Assembly: GCF_002139935.1 (NCBI RefSeq)
Contig: NZ_CP015578.1
Location: 1,530,555-1,594,554, forward strand
Source: Campylobacter lanienae NCTC 13004
GTDB lineage: Bacteria > Campylobacterota > Campylobacteria > Campylobacterales > Campylobacteraceae
Direction of reading: 5' to 3'
Length of the DNA: 64,000 nucleotides
Shown here: positions 52,277-60,976 of the stretch, one piece after another
How the letters are laid out: the number at the start of each line of letters is the position of its first letter
Numbering within the stretch: the first letter of the stretch is position 1
Notes under the pieces: model-generated
Database searches by the model: none
What the model was told of the DNA's origin: nothing
What the model saw: the letters and a program-made list of their open reading frames with translations, nothing else
Made by a program: the position numbers and the translations under genes

Positions 52277-53229
52277 TATAATCCTAAACTAGTTAGATCA
52301 TGGATATGTAAGGCTCCAATTGGTTTTTTCTCTTTGGTGATGATTAGAATTTGGATTTTATACTCTTCGATTAGCTTTAAAGCATCATAGGCTAAGGTAT
52401 TTTCATCTTCTAGCACTTTTGGGTTTTTGGTGGCAAATTTAATAGCCTTATCATTTATATCGAAATTCTCGCTACTCAAAGCACGCCTCAAATCCCCATC
52501 ACTCAAAATCGCCACCAATTCGCCTTTGGAATTCGTAAGCAGCACGCTCCCAAGCTTGCCATGAGTCATGGAATCTATAGCATATTTTAGGCTAACTTCA
52601 TCGCTAACTATAGGTAAATTTGTTTTTCTCATCGCTTCGCTAACTTTGAGATATAGTCTTTTACCTAAGCTTCCCCCAGGATGAAACATAGCAAAATCCT
52701 CTTTTTGAAAATTCCTTAATCTCATCAAACAAACAGCCAAAGCATCGCCAAAAGCCAGAGTCAGCGTAGTAGATACAGTAGGCGCAGCATCAAAAGGACA
52801 CGCCTCACGGATGATATCTAAGTTTAAATTTGCGTTGCTTAAATTTGCTAGGCTTGAGCCGCTTTTTGACATACCAATTATTGTGATATTACGCCTTTTG
52901 ATATGTGGCAAAATCGCCAAAAGCTCGCTACTTTCGCCACTATAGCTGATAGCCAAAACAGCGTCTTTATCCCCTATCATACCTAAATCCCCGTGTAAGG
53001 CCTCAGTCGGATGGATAAAAAAGCTAGGCGTCCCGGTGCTTGCTAAGGTTGCGGCGATTTTCGCACCGATATGGCCACTTTTTCCCACGCCTGTTACGAT
53101 GAGTTTGCCAGAGCAATTTTGTATCAAATTCACCGCCTTTTCAAACTCACTACCGATCAAATTCGCTTGTCGCTCCAGCTCTTTGGCTTCTAAGCTCAAA
53201 ACTTCCCTTGCTATATCTACAATTTTCAT
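52276..53229 (-). CDS. kdsD: Arabinose-5-phosphate isomerase (KdsD/KpsF)
   Basis: A 317-residue SIS-domain sugar isomerase with two C-terminal CBS domains. SIS features: GVGKSGHIGAKIAATLASTG, PTEALHGDLGMI, SYSGES. CBS pair from about 200 to the end (MTHGKLGSVLLTNSKGELVA; KPIGALHIHDL). It makes arabinose 5-phosphate for KDO in lipooligosaccharide; in Campylobacter the same family is annotated kpsF in capsule loci. ATG 53229, after GGAG, was chosen over an upstream TTG. It lies next to rnj, as in Helicobacter. Confidence 0.9.
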   Translation of the reverse strand: MKIVDIAREVLSLEAKELERQANLIGSEFEKAVNLIQNCSGKLIVTGVGKSGHIGAKIAATLASTGTPSFFIHPTEALHGDLGMIGDKDAVLAISYSGESSELLAILPHIKRRNITIIGMSKSGSSLANLSNANLNLDIIREACPFDAAPTVSTTLTLAFGDALAVCLMRLRNFQKEDFAMFHPGGSLGKRLYLKVSEAMRKTNLPIVSDEVSLKYAIDSMTHGKLGSVLLTNSKGELVAILSDGDLRRALSSENFDINDKAIKFATKNPKVLEDENTLAYDALKLIEEYKIQILIITKEKKPIGALHIHDLTSLGL

Positions 53230-53289
53230 AATCAAACTCCAAATTCTATTGCTAAAATCATAATTTCACCCTAAAAATTGGGGCTAATC

Positions 53290-55251
53290 TCACATTAAAT
53301 ATACAACCGGTACGATTGTTGGATATTTTTTGAGTTTTCTAAATATATGCTTTCTGATAACTTGGCGAATTTGATTTTCTAGAGCTTTTTGATCGTTTAG
53401 TAGCTCATCTTTTATATTTGTTAAAAATTGAAGTAGTATCTCTTCAAGCTCTTTGCTTAAATTTCTTGTCTGTTTTTCGCTCACTAAGCCATAGCTTATA
53501 ACTCTATTGTGTATTAGCCTTTTTGCGTTTTTGTCAATTTGTGAGATTATTGTTATAACTCCCGCTTCGGCAAGTTTTTGGCGATCGATTACGACATCAT
53601 CGGCGATCTGTTTGTTTATCTGATTATCTATAAATACCTTACCAGTTTTAACTGTTTTTACTCTTTTGATATGGCGTTGGCAAACCTCAACTTGATCTCC
53701 ATCGCTCATCAAATATATATTTCTCTCATCAATCCCACAGCTCATCGCTGTCTCTTTGTGTTTGACTATGTGATTATACTCGCCATGAACTGGAAGGAAA
53801 AATTTAGGTTTAATCAGCCTTAGCATAAGCTTTTGCTCCTCTTGGGCTGCGTGTCCGCTTACATGAATTTCGCTAAAATCTTGATGAGCTACACTTGCTC
53901 CACTTTTTAATAAGAAATTCAAAATCGTTGATACGCTAGTTTCATTGCCAGGAATTGCTTTGGAACTGATGATTACTTGATCACTTGGCTTGATTTTGAT
54001 ATATTTATGCTCATCAGTTGCCATCCTATATAGAGCGCTCATTGTCTCACCTTGACTGCCTGTTGTGACTATTAAAACCTCATTATCTGGATATTTGACA
54101 ACTTCATTTGCATCGATAAAAATCTTGCGATCTAAATTCACATATCCAAGCTCGATAGCCGTCCATAGATTTCTCTCCATACTTCTGCCTATCACGCAGA
54201 CTTTACGGCCATATTTTATACCACGCTCGATAGCTTGATAAACTCTATGAATATTTGAGCTAAATGTACTCATTATCACCCTGCCCTTAGCGGTAGCAAA
54301 TATAGAATCAAAGGTCTTTCCAACGCTACTTTCACTCTTTGTAATTCCATCTTTGTAGCTGTTTGTAGAGTCGCTTAATAAGCACAAAACGCCCCTTTCG
54401 CCATAATATGCTAAGCGATTTAAATCCGTTGGATAGCCATCGATTGGGGTGTGATCGATCTTGAAATCGCCAGTGTGGATTATAGTTCCAGCCTTTGTAG
54501 TTATGGCTAACGCACTAGCATCGATTATAGAGTGAGTGATATGTATAAGCTCAAATTCAAATTCCCCAAGCTCATAGACCTTGCGCTTTTCAATCGGGCG
54601 AAAGTAGCTTCTATAAGATTTTAATCCATGCTCTTCAAATTTATTGCTTATCATCCCCAATGGAAGTGGCGTAGCATAAATTGGGAATTGAAATTCTTTG
54701 AAAAAATATGGCACCGCACCGATATGATCTTCGTGTGCGTGAGTGATGATAATGCCTCTGATTTTGTCTTTGATCTTTCTAACATAGTCAAAATCTGGCA
54801 CCAAAATATCCACGCCATGCATACTCTCAGTAGGAAAACTCATACCGATATCAATGATAATCGCATCGTTATTTGTCTCAAAAATAGTCATATTTCCGCC
54901 GATTTCACCAAGCCCTCCAAGCGGAGTTATGGTGATTTTATGCTCGGCTGAATTTAGATATTTCAAAGGCTCAAGACGCAACTCATGACTAGCCTTATTT
55001 GCTTCTATGGCGGCTTTCATATCTTTTTGCCACTCTTCGTTGCCACTGATTTTTACTGTTGGATTGCTATTTTTGCGGCGCTTTTTAGCTTTTTTGGTTT
55101 GCTCTTTTGACTCGTCAGTTTTAGTGGTTTCATCAATTTGTGAATTTTGATCCACAACTGCGTGTTTCGCCTCTTTTTTTAGATTATCTTTATGATTGCG
55201 ATATCTTCTTTTTTTGCTAGGTTTTTCGCTTTGATTTTTCTCTTCGTTCAT
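53290..55251 (-). CDS. rnj: Ribonuclease J
   Basis: A 653-residue metallo-beta-lactamase/beta-CASP nuclease. The metal motif HAHEDHIGA (near 171-179) and TGDFKID, then SGHAAQEE and PVHGEYNH in the beta-CASP part, are intact. A lysine/arginine-rich N-terminal extension of ~100 residues (KKRRYRNHKDNLKKEAK; KKAKKRRKN) precedes the core, as known for the Helicobacter enzyme. It matures and degrades RNA with 5'-exo and endonuclease activity. It overlaps rsmA by 35 bases. Confidence 0.95.
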   Translation of the reverse strand: MNEEKNQSEKPSKKRRYRNHKDNLKKEAKHAVVDQNSQIDETTKTDESKEQTKKAKKRRKNSNPTVKISGNEEWQKDMKAAIEANKASHELRLEPLKYLNSAEHKITITPLGGLGEIGGNMTIFETNNDAIIIDIGMSFPTESMHGVDILVPDFDYVRKIKDKIRGIIITHAHEDHIGAVPYFFKEFQFPIYATPLPLGMISNKFEEHGLKSYRSYFRPIEKRKVYELGEFEFELIHITHSIIDASALAITTKAGTIIHTGDFKIDHTPIDGYPTDLNRLAYYGERGVLCLLSDSTNSYKDGITKSESSVGKTFDSIFATAKGRVIMSTFSSNIHRVYQAIERGIKYGRKVCVIGRSMERNLWTAIELGYVNLDRKIFIDANEVVKYPDNEVLIVTTGSQGETMSALYRMATDEHKYIKIKPSDQVIISSKAIPGNETSVSTILNFLLKSGASVAHQDFSEIHVSGHAAQEEQKLMLRLIKPKFFLPVHGEYNHIVKHKETAMSCGIDERNIYLMSDGDQVEVCQRHIKRVKTVKTGKVFIDNQINKQIADDVVIDRQKLAEAGVITIISQIDKNAKRLIHNRVISYGLVSEKQTRNLSKELEEILLQFLTNIKDELLNDQKALENQIRQVIRKHIFRKLKKYPTIVPVVYLM

Positions 55252-56026
55252 TTTTGGCCTCTTTAAATAGTTTTAAATACAAGGCGACACAAAGCTCATG
55301 TGGGCGAATCGTAAGTGACAAATTCTCTTTAGTCAAAAAGCCATCTATAAGAGCTTTTGGGGTAGAGATTGATAAATTTTTTAATAAGGTTTTACGAGGA
55401 GATGAGAAGGCAGATTTGAGAAATCTCTCAAATTCTAAAGCCTCAAATCCTTGTAATAAATCCCTATTTTTAATAATCCTAATAACCGCTGAGATAACCT
55501 TTGGCTGGGGATCAAACGCAGTTTCTGGCACATCAAAAAGCAACTCCACATCGCCCTTTATCTGAGCTAGAATTGACAATGCGCTAAACTCGCTATCTCC
55601 GGCCTTAGCACTAAATTTCAAGGCTACCTCTTTTTGTATCATGACCACAAGCCCCTTACACCTAATATCACTAAGCGACTTTAAAATTATATTTGTCGCT
55701 ACATAATAGGGTAAATTCGCAACCAAAAAATAGTCTTGCCTAGCTATCTCATCCCATGATTTAAGAGCATCGGCGTTGATTATTTTCAGCTTTTGATCTG
55801 AAATTTCACTAGAAAATTTATCTAATAAAATCTCATAAAGCTCACTATCAATCTCAAAACACTCGATTTTCCCACTAAGTTCAACAAGCTTTTGTGTTAA
55901 ATCACCTAAGCCAGGCCCAATCTCTACAATCCTATCTAAATTATTGGGAATCGCTTGGATGATTTTGGCTTTTATACTATCATCTATCAAAAAATTTTGG
56001 CCAAATTTCTTTTTTGCTTTAATCAT
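55217..56026 (-). CDS. rsmA: 16S rRNA dimethyladenosine transferase
   Basis: A 269-residue KsgA/RsmA enzyme that dimethylates two adjacent adenosines near the 3' end of 16S rRNA. It has KKKFGQNFLID at the N-terminus, VEIGPGLGDLT (SAM motif I) and VANLPYYVAT (catalytic motif IV). Normal length. The 3' end overlaps rnj, so the two are coupled. It diverges from hisF. Confidence 0.95.
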   Translation of the reverse strand: MIKAKKKFGQNFLIDDSIKAKIIQAIPNNLDRIVEIGPGLGDLTQKLVELSGKIECFEIDSELYEILLDKFSSEISDQKLKIINADALKSWDEIARQDYFLVANLPYYVATNIILKSLSDIRCKGLVVMIQKEVALKFSAKAGDSEFSALSILAQIKGDVELLFDVPETAFDPQPKVISAVIRIIKNRDLLQGFEALEFERFLKSAFSSPRKTLLKNLSISTPKALIDGFLTKENLSLTIRPHELCVALYLKLFKEAKNERREKSKRKT

Positions 56027-56089
56027 GGGTGGCTATTTTAGCTAAATTTGACTGAATTTATAGTAAAATAAAAACAAAAAGTCGTAAAA

Positions 56090-56851
56090 ATGAGAAATTT
56101 CGCTAAAAGAATAATCCCGTGTTTAGATGTCAATAATGGTAGAGTTGTCAAAGGCGTCAATTTCATAGGTTTAAGAGATGCCGGCGATCCGATTGAAGTA
56201 GCCAAAAGATATAATGATGAAGGCGCTGATGAGCTATGCTTTTTAGATATTACTGCTAGTAGCGATGGTAGAGATACTATCGTTCATGTAGTAGAAGAGG
56301 TGGCAAAACAGCTATTTATCCCGCTGACAGTCGGTGGCGGAATAAGAAAATTAGATGATATCTCAAAGCTATTAAATGTAGGTTGCGATAAGGTTAGCCT
56401 AAACTCATCGGCTGTAGATAATCCAAATTTGATATATGAAGCAGCTAAAAAATTTGGCTCTCAATGCGTTGTAGTCGCAATCGATGTCAAAAAAAATAGC
56501 AATGGTGGCTACAATGTCTTTGTCCATGGCGGTAGAAAAGATACAGGATTAGGTGCGATAGAGTGGGCAAAAAAAGTTTATGATCTAGGTGCTGGAGAGA
56601 TACTTCTAACATCAATGGATGCCGATGGGACAAAAAATGGCTATGACTTAGCTATAACTTCTGCTATATCAAATTTAGTTGAAATTCCTGTTATCGCAAG
56701 TGGTGGCGCTGGGACTATGGAGCATATCTTAGAAGCGTTTAAAAATGGTGCAGACGCAGCCTTGGCAGCTAGTATATTTCACTATAAAGAGATTGAGATT
56801 TCAAAGTTAAAAGAGTTTTTAAAAGCCAATCAAATTGGAGTTAGAATTTGA
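56090..56851 (+). CDS. hisF: Imidazole glycerol phosphate synthase, cyclase subunit
   Basis: A 253-residue TIM-barrel enzyme of histidine synthesis. It starts [20 protein letters not shown], with catalytic Asp in CLDV and [15 protein letters not shown], and the phosphate-binding ends VGGGIRK and [10 protein letters not shown]. It works with HisH, which is not in this window. The next gene starts at TTG inside its last codons. Confidence 0.95.
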   Translation: MRNFAKRIIPCLDVNNGRVVKGVNFIGLRDAGDPIEVAKRYNDEGADELCFLDITASSDGRDTIVHVVEEVAKQLFIPLTVGGGIRKLDDISKLLNVGCDKVSLNSSAVDNPNLIYEAAKKFGSQCVVVAIDVKKNSNGGYNVFVHGGRKDTGLGAIEWAKKVYDLGAGEILLTSMDADGTKNGYDLAITSAISNLVEIPVIASGGAGTMEHILEAFKNGADAALAASIFHYKEIEISKLKEFLKANQIGVRI

Positions 56852-57411
56852 TAAAAAATATCAAAGAAAATAGCGATATTTTAATAGTTTGTGCTGGGGC
56901 AATGGAGAGCTTTGAATTTGCCAAAGCAATTGGCATAGGAGTGGTAGAATCAGCGATAAATTTAACCGAAATTTTACTAAATTTAGATAATTTGCCTAAA
57001 AAGATTATTTTCATAGGAAGCTGTGGATTATACACAGATGATAAACTACTTGAAATTTACAAAAGCAATCTAGCTTTTAACTATGAAATTGCTGGCATAA
57101 TGGGCGTTGGCTACACTCCAATTATCTCAAACCAACCGCAAGTTTCACAAGAAACAAATAGGATAAATTCATCAAATTTTATAACCAAATCAAGAGATAT
57201 CTCTAATAAATTTAAAAATTTAGGATTTATAGCTGAAAATATGGAAGCTTACAGTGTTCAATCTGTAGCAAATAAATTTAATATTGATTTTGAATTTATC
57301 TTATGTGCGACAAACTATTGTAACGAAAATGCCCACAATGACTTCATCCAAAACTACCCAAAAGCCAAAAAAATCATCACAAAATATCTAAAATCAGAAG
57401 GAATTATATGA
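56848..57411 (+). CDS. Nucleosidase/phosphorylase-family protein
   Basis: A 187-residue member of the purine nucleoside phosphorylase/MTA-SAH nucleosidase fold, shorter than usual. Visible blocks: [35 protein letters not shown], and the nucleoside-binding [15 protein letters not shown], which matches the (M)E(M)E...A motif. Start TTG overlaps the hisF stop and follows GGAG. It lies between hisF and rlmN, overlapping both by four bases. C. jejuni has a similar small gene before rlmN. The true substrate is unknown. Confidence 0.72.
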   Translation: MIKNIKENSDILIVCAGAMESFEFAKAIGIGVVESAINLTEILLNLDNLPKKIIFIGSCGLYTDDKLLEIYKSNLAFNYEIAGIMGVGYTPIISNQPQVSQETNRINSSNFITKSRDISNKFKNLGFIAENMEAYSVQSVANKFNIDFEFILCATNYCNENAHNDFIQNYPKAKKIITKYLKSEGII

Positions 57412-58484
57412 AAAATTTGCTTGATTATACTCAAAATGAGTTGGCCAATATCATTAAACCTAAATTTAGAGCAAAGCAAATTTATGAGTGGATATATAAG
57501 AAAAATGCTAAATCTTTTGATGAGATGAGTAACTTGCCAAAGGATATTAGAGAGAATTTAAAAGGCGAATTTCAGATTGATCCTTTGAGTTGCGTTAGAA
57601 GTGAAATTAGCAAAGATGGAAGCATAAAATATCTATTTAAGCTCCACGATGGCAAGACAATTGAAAGCGTTCTTTTGCCTATGAAAGATGAAATTTTGGA
57701 TCAAAATGGCAAAGTAGAAAAACACGCTAGATACACTATCTGTGTCAGCTCTCAAGTGGGCTGTAAGATGGGATGTAGCTTTTGTCTAACGGCTAAAGGC
57801 GGATTCATCCGTAATCTAAGTGCTGGCGAGATCGTAGGGCAAATTCTATGGATAAAAAGAGAAAATAACATACCTTATGAGAGAAGAGTAAATATCGTAT
57901 ATATGGGCATGGGCGAGCCTCTTGATAATCTAGATAATGTATCAAAAGCTATAAATATTTTAAAAGATAATGATGGTCTAGCTATAGGAGCAAGGCGCCA
58001 AACTATCAGCACAAGTGGGTTAGCTACACAGATTAAAAAGCTTGGAGAAATGGATTTGGGCGTGCTTTTGGCTATATCTTTACACGCTGTTACAGATGAA
58101 TTAAGAGAGAAATTGATGCCGGTAAATAAGGCTTATAATATCGCTAGTGTGATGGATGCTGTGCGTCAATTCCCTATAGATATGAGAAAAAGAGTTATGT
58201 TCGAATACCTAATAATGGATAAGATAAATGACAACCTTAGCGACGCAAAAGCCCTTGTAAAGCTACTTCACGGGATTAAAGCAAAGGTGAATTTAATCCT
58301 TTTTAATCCACATGAAGGTAGCCCATATCAAAGACCATCGCAAGAAAATGTAGAGAAATTCAGAGATTACCTTCAATCTCGTGGCGTTACATGCACAATT
58401 CGTCAAAGTAAAGGGCTTGATATAAGTGCTGCATGCGGCCAATTAAAAGAGCGAAGCAAAGGAGAAAATAGTGCCACTGCTTGA
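57408..58484 (+). CDS. rlmN: Dual-specificity rRNA/tRNA methyltransferase RlmN
   Basis: A 358-residue radical-SAM enzyme that methylates A2503 of 23S rRNA and A37 of certain tRNAs. The radical-SAM triad CKMGCSFC (near 118-125) and the family block [13 protein letters not shown] are clear; the second catalytic Cys is in [11 protein letters not shown] near the C-terminus. It starts in an ATGA overlap with the nucleosidase gene, and a very small gene starts inside its 3' end. Confidence 0.95.
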   Translation: MKNLLDYTQNELANIIKPKFRAKQIYEWIYKKNAKSFDEMSNLPKDIRENLKGEFQIDPLSCVRSEISKDGSIKYLFKLHDGKTIESVLLPMKDEILDQNGKVEKHARYTICVSSQVGCKMGCSFCLTAKGGFIRNLSAGEIVGQILWIKRENNIPYERRVNIVYMGMGEPLDNLDNVSKAINILKDNDGLAIGARRQTISTSGLATQIKKLGEMDLGVLLAISLHAVTDELREKLMPVNKAYNIASVMDAVRQFPIDMRKRVMFEYLIMDKINDNLSDAKALVKLLHGIKAKVNLILFNPHEGSPYQRPSQENVEKFRDYLQSRGVTCTIRQSKGLDISAACGQLKERSKGENSATA

Positions 58485-58569
58485 TATAATACAATTAATT
58501 TTTATCTCAATTGTTGTGATTATCGGATTATTTGGTATGATTTATGTGATTAAATCTGATAATAAATAA
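58471..58569 (+). CDS. Small single-span membrane protein (32 aa)
   Basis: GTG start with AAAGGAGAAAATA upstream, overlapping the end of rlmN by 14 bases. The product is a polar N-terminus (MPLLDIIQ), one hydrophobic helix ([19 protein letters not shown]) and a short charged tail (KSDNK). A very small gene after rlmN is also annotated in C. jejuni, which supports it being real. Function unknown. Confidence 0.55.
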   Translation: MPLLDIIQLIFISIVVIIGLFGMIYVIKSDNK

Positions 58570-58581
58570 ATAAATTTAATC

Positions 58582-59544
58582 TCACAGATTTAATCCAAAT
58601 TCCATCTTGGAGCTGATATCAAATTCAGCTCCATTATAACTAAATTTGAGCCGATTAGAGTGAAGCATAAGCCTACTTGCTCCAGTTAAATTTATACGCT
58701 CATTTTCACTCATTTTACCATCTAAAATTCGCTCTATATCGCCACGCTCAAGCCCATAAATCGGATCGCCTAAAATTTTATGTTTCACATAAAACATATG
58801 AAGCCTAATCTGATGCTGCCGCCCTGTTAATGGAACACACTCTATTAAGCTAGTATCACTTTTTGCCTCGTAACTAATCAACCGAAATAGTGTCACAGCA
58901 CGCTTGCCACTTTCGCAAATTCGCATTCTGGTCTTAATATCATCATAATCATTTGTGATATCCATAGCCTTATCAATCACAAGCCAATCCAAACTATCCA
59001 AAAAACCAAATTTACCCACAAAATCCGTATAATTTTCCGCTCTAAATTTATAAAATTCCCCCACTTCAATTTTGCCACTTACAATAGCTAAATAGCTTTT
59101 GAAAATCTCTCTATTTTCAAACATTTTTTTAAGCTCTATAGCTGTTTCTTGGCTCTTGCTTACTAAGATTACTCCACTAGTTTCTCTATCTAGTCTATGA
59201 GCCACGCAAGCTTTTTTGCCCCATAAAGACCAAATTTCATCACACAAACTATAGCTACAATGCCTACCATTTGGATGAGTCAAAACCCCACTTGGTTTAT
59301 CAAATACCCCAAATTCCTTGCATTCAAAAATCGGTTTGAGCCCCTTTGGTTCGCACTTATAATCTATCAAAAATATATCCCCATTTGCTACGCTATTTTT
59401 CTTAAGCACAGAGCCGAAATTATCTATAATTCGCCCATTATCACATAGCTTTTGAGCCTCTTTCATACAATAGCCTTGAGATATGAGTATTTGATATATC
59501 TTTTGACCATAAAATTTGCCGATTTTCATCTTTTCATAAGACAT
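58582..59544 (-). CDS. Pseudouridine synthase, RluA family
   Basis: A 320-residue RNA pseudouridine synthase. The catalytic motif is AHRLDRETSGVILVSKS (Asp near 120), followed by LTGRQHQIRLHMFYVKHKIL and GDPIYG. An N-terminal S4-like segment (ISQGYCMKEAQKLCDNGRI) is recognisable. The exact rRNA or tRNA target cannot be told from sequence. It converges with rlmN and the 32-codon gene and diverges from purB. Confidence 0.88.
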   Translation of the reverse strand: MSYEKMKIGKFYGQKIYQILISQGYCMKEAQKLCDNGRIIDNFGSVLKKNSVANGDIFLIDYKCEPKGLKPIFECKEFGVFDKPSGVLTHPNGRHCSYSLCDEIWSLWGKKACVAHRLDRETSGVILVSKSQETAIELKKMFENREIFKSYLAIVSGKIEVGEFYKFRAENYTDFVGKFGFLDSLDWLVIDKAMDITNDYDDIKTRMRICESGKRAVTLFRLISYEAKSDTSLIECVPLTGRQHQIRLHMFYVKHKILGDPIYGLERGDIERILDGKMSENERINLTGASRLMLHSNRLKFSYNGAEFDISSKMEFGLNL

Positions 59545-59624
59545 TTATTAACCTAAATTTTATAAGATTTTTTATATAATATCAGATTAAAATTATATAA
59601 AAATTTAGCAAAAAAGGTTCTGAA

Positions 59625-60956
59625 ATGGTAGAGAGATATGCCAGGAAAATTATGAGTGATAAATGGAGCTTACAAGCCAAATATGATGCGTGGCTAAGAG
59701 TTGAGCTAGCAGCAGTCAAAGCGTGGAATAAGCTAGGATTAATTCCTGATAGTGATTGTAAAAAAATCTGCGAAAATGCTAAATTTGATATTAACCGCAT
59801 AGATGAGATAGAAAAGACCACCAAACATGATGTAATCGCCTTTTTAACTAGCGTGAGCGAGAGCTTGGGTGAAGAGAGTAGATTTATCCATTTTGGTATG
59901 ACAAGTAGTGATTGTATCGATACAGCCGTTGCGTTACAGATCAAAGATAGTATGGAGTTAATCTTAGATGATATTAAAATTTTAATGGACACTATCAAAA
60001 AAAGAGCTTACGAGCATAAAAACACTCTAATGGTCGGCAGAAGCCACGGAATTCACGGAGAGCCTATAACATTTGGTTTGGTTCTTGCTATTTGGTATGA
60101 TGAGATCAAAAGAGCCTATGAGCTACTAAACCACTCTAAAAGCGTTATTAGCACTGGTATGATAAGCGGTGCGATGGGTAATTTCGCTCACTCTCCACTT
60201 GAATTAGAAGAGCTAGTATGTCAAAACTTAGGCCTAAATCCAGCCCCAGCAAGTAATCAAGTAATCCAAAGAGATCGCTACGCTCAAGTGATATCGGCTC
60301 TAGCCATACTAGCTAGTAGTTGTGAGAAGATAGCAGTAGCGATAAGGCACTATCAAAGGACAGAAGTTTATGAAGCTGAGGAGTATTTTAGCCCAGGGCA
60401 AAAAGGCTCAAGCGCTATGCCACACAAGAGAAACCCAGTTTTAAGCGAAAATGTAACCGGTCTTTGTAGAATGATTCGTAGCTACGCTATCCCAGCTATG
60501 GAAAATGTCGCCCTTTGGCATGAAAGAGATATCAGCCACTCAAGTGTAGAGAGATTTATCTTGCCTGATGCCTTTATCACGAGTGATTTTATGCTAAATA
60601 GATTAAATGGAATTTTAGCAAATTTGGTTGTATATCCAGAAAATATGATGAAAAATTTAAATTTAACCGGTGGATTAGTCTTTTCTCAAAGAGTCCTTTT
60701 AGAGCTACCAAAACAAGGTGTAAGTAGAGAAGACGCATACAAAATCGTCCAAAGAAATGCTATGAAAGTTTGGGCTGACTTACAAGAGGGTAAAAAAGCT
60801 CTTAATGAAAATGGCGAGAGTCTATTTTTACAAAATTTACTAAATGATAATGAGCTTAGAGAAAAACTCAATGAAAATGCGATAAAAGAGTGTTTTGACT
60901 ACACTTACTATACAAAAAATGTAGATAGAATATTTAAAAGAGTATTTGAAATTTAA
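59625..60956 (+). CDS. purB: Adenylosuccinate lyase
   Basis: A 443-residue fumarase/aspartase-superfamily enzyme that acts twice in purine synthesis. The signature GSSAMPHKRNP (near 265-275), TSSDCIDTAVALQ and the catalytic His region MVGRSHGIHGEPITFG are intact. Start ATG after AAAAGG. It is followed by nrdA after 20 bases, the same neighbourhood as known near the replication origin of C. jejuni. Confidence 0.96.
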   Translation: MVERYARKIMSDKWSLQAKYDAWLRVELAAVKAWNKLGLIPDSDCKKICENAKFDINRIDEIEKTTKHDVIAFLTSVSESLGEESRFIHFGMTSSDCIDTAVALQIKDSMELILDDIKILMDTIKKRAYEHKNTLMVGRSHGIHGEPITFGLVLAIWYDEIKRAYELLNHSKSVISTGMISGAMGNFAHSPLELEELVCQNLGLNPAPASNQVIQRDRYAQVISALAILASSCEKIAVAIRHYQRTEVYEAEEYFSPGQKGSSAMPHKRNPVLSENVTGLCRMIRSYAIPAMENVALWHERDISHSSVERFILPDAFITSDFMLNRLNGILANLVVYPENMMKNLNLTGGLVFSQRVLLELPKQGVSREDAYKIVQRNAMKVWADLQEGKKALNENGESLFLQNLLNDNELREKLNENAIKECFDYTYYTKNVDRIFKRVFEI

Positions 60957-60976
60957 TATAAAGGCATAACGATAAT

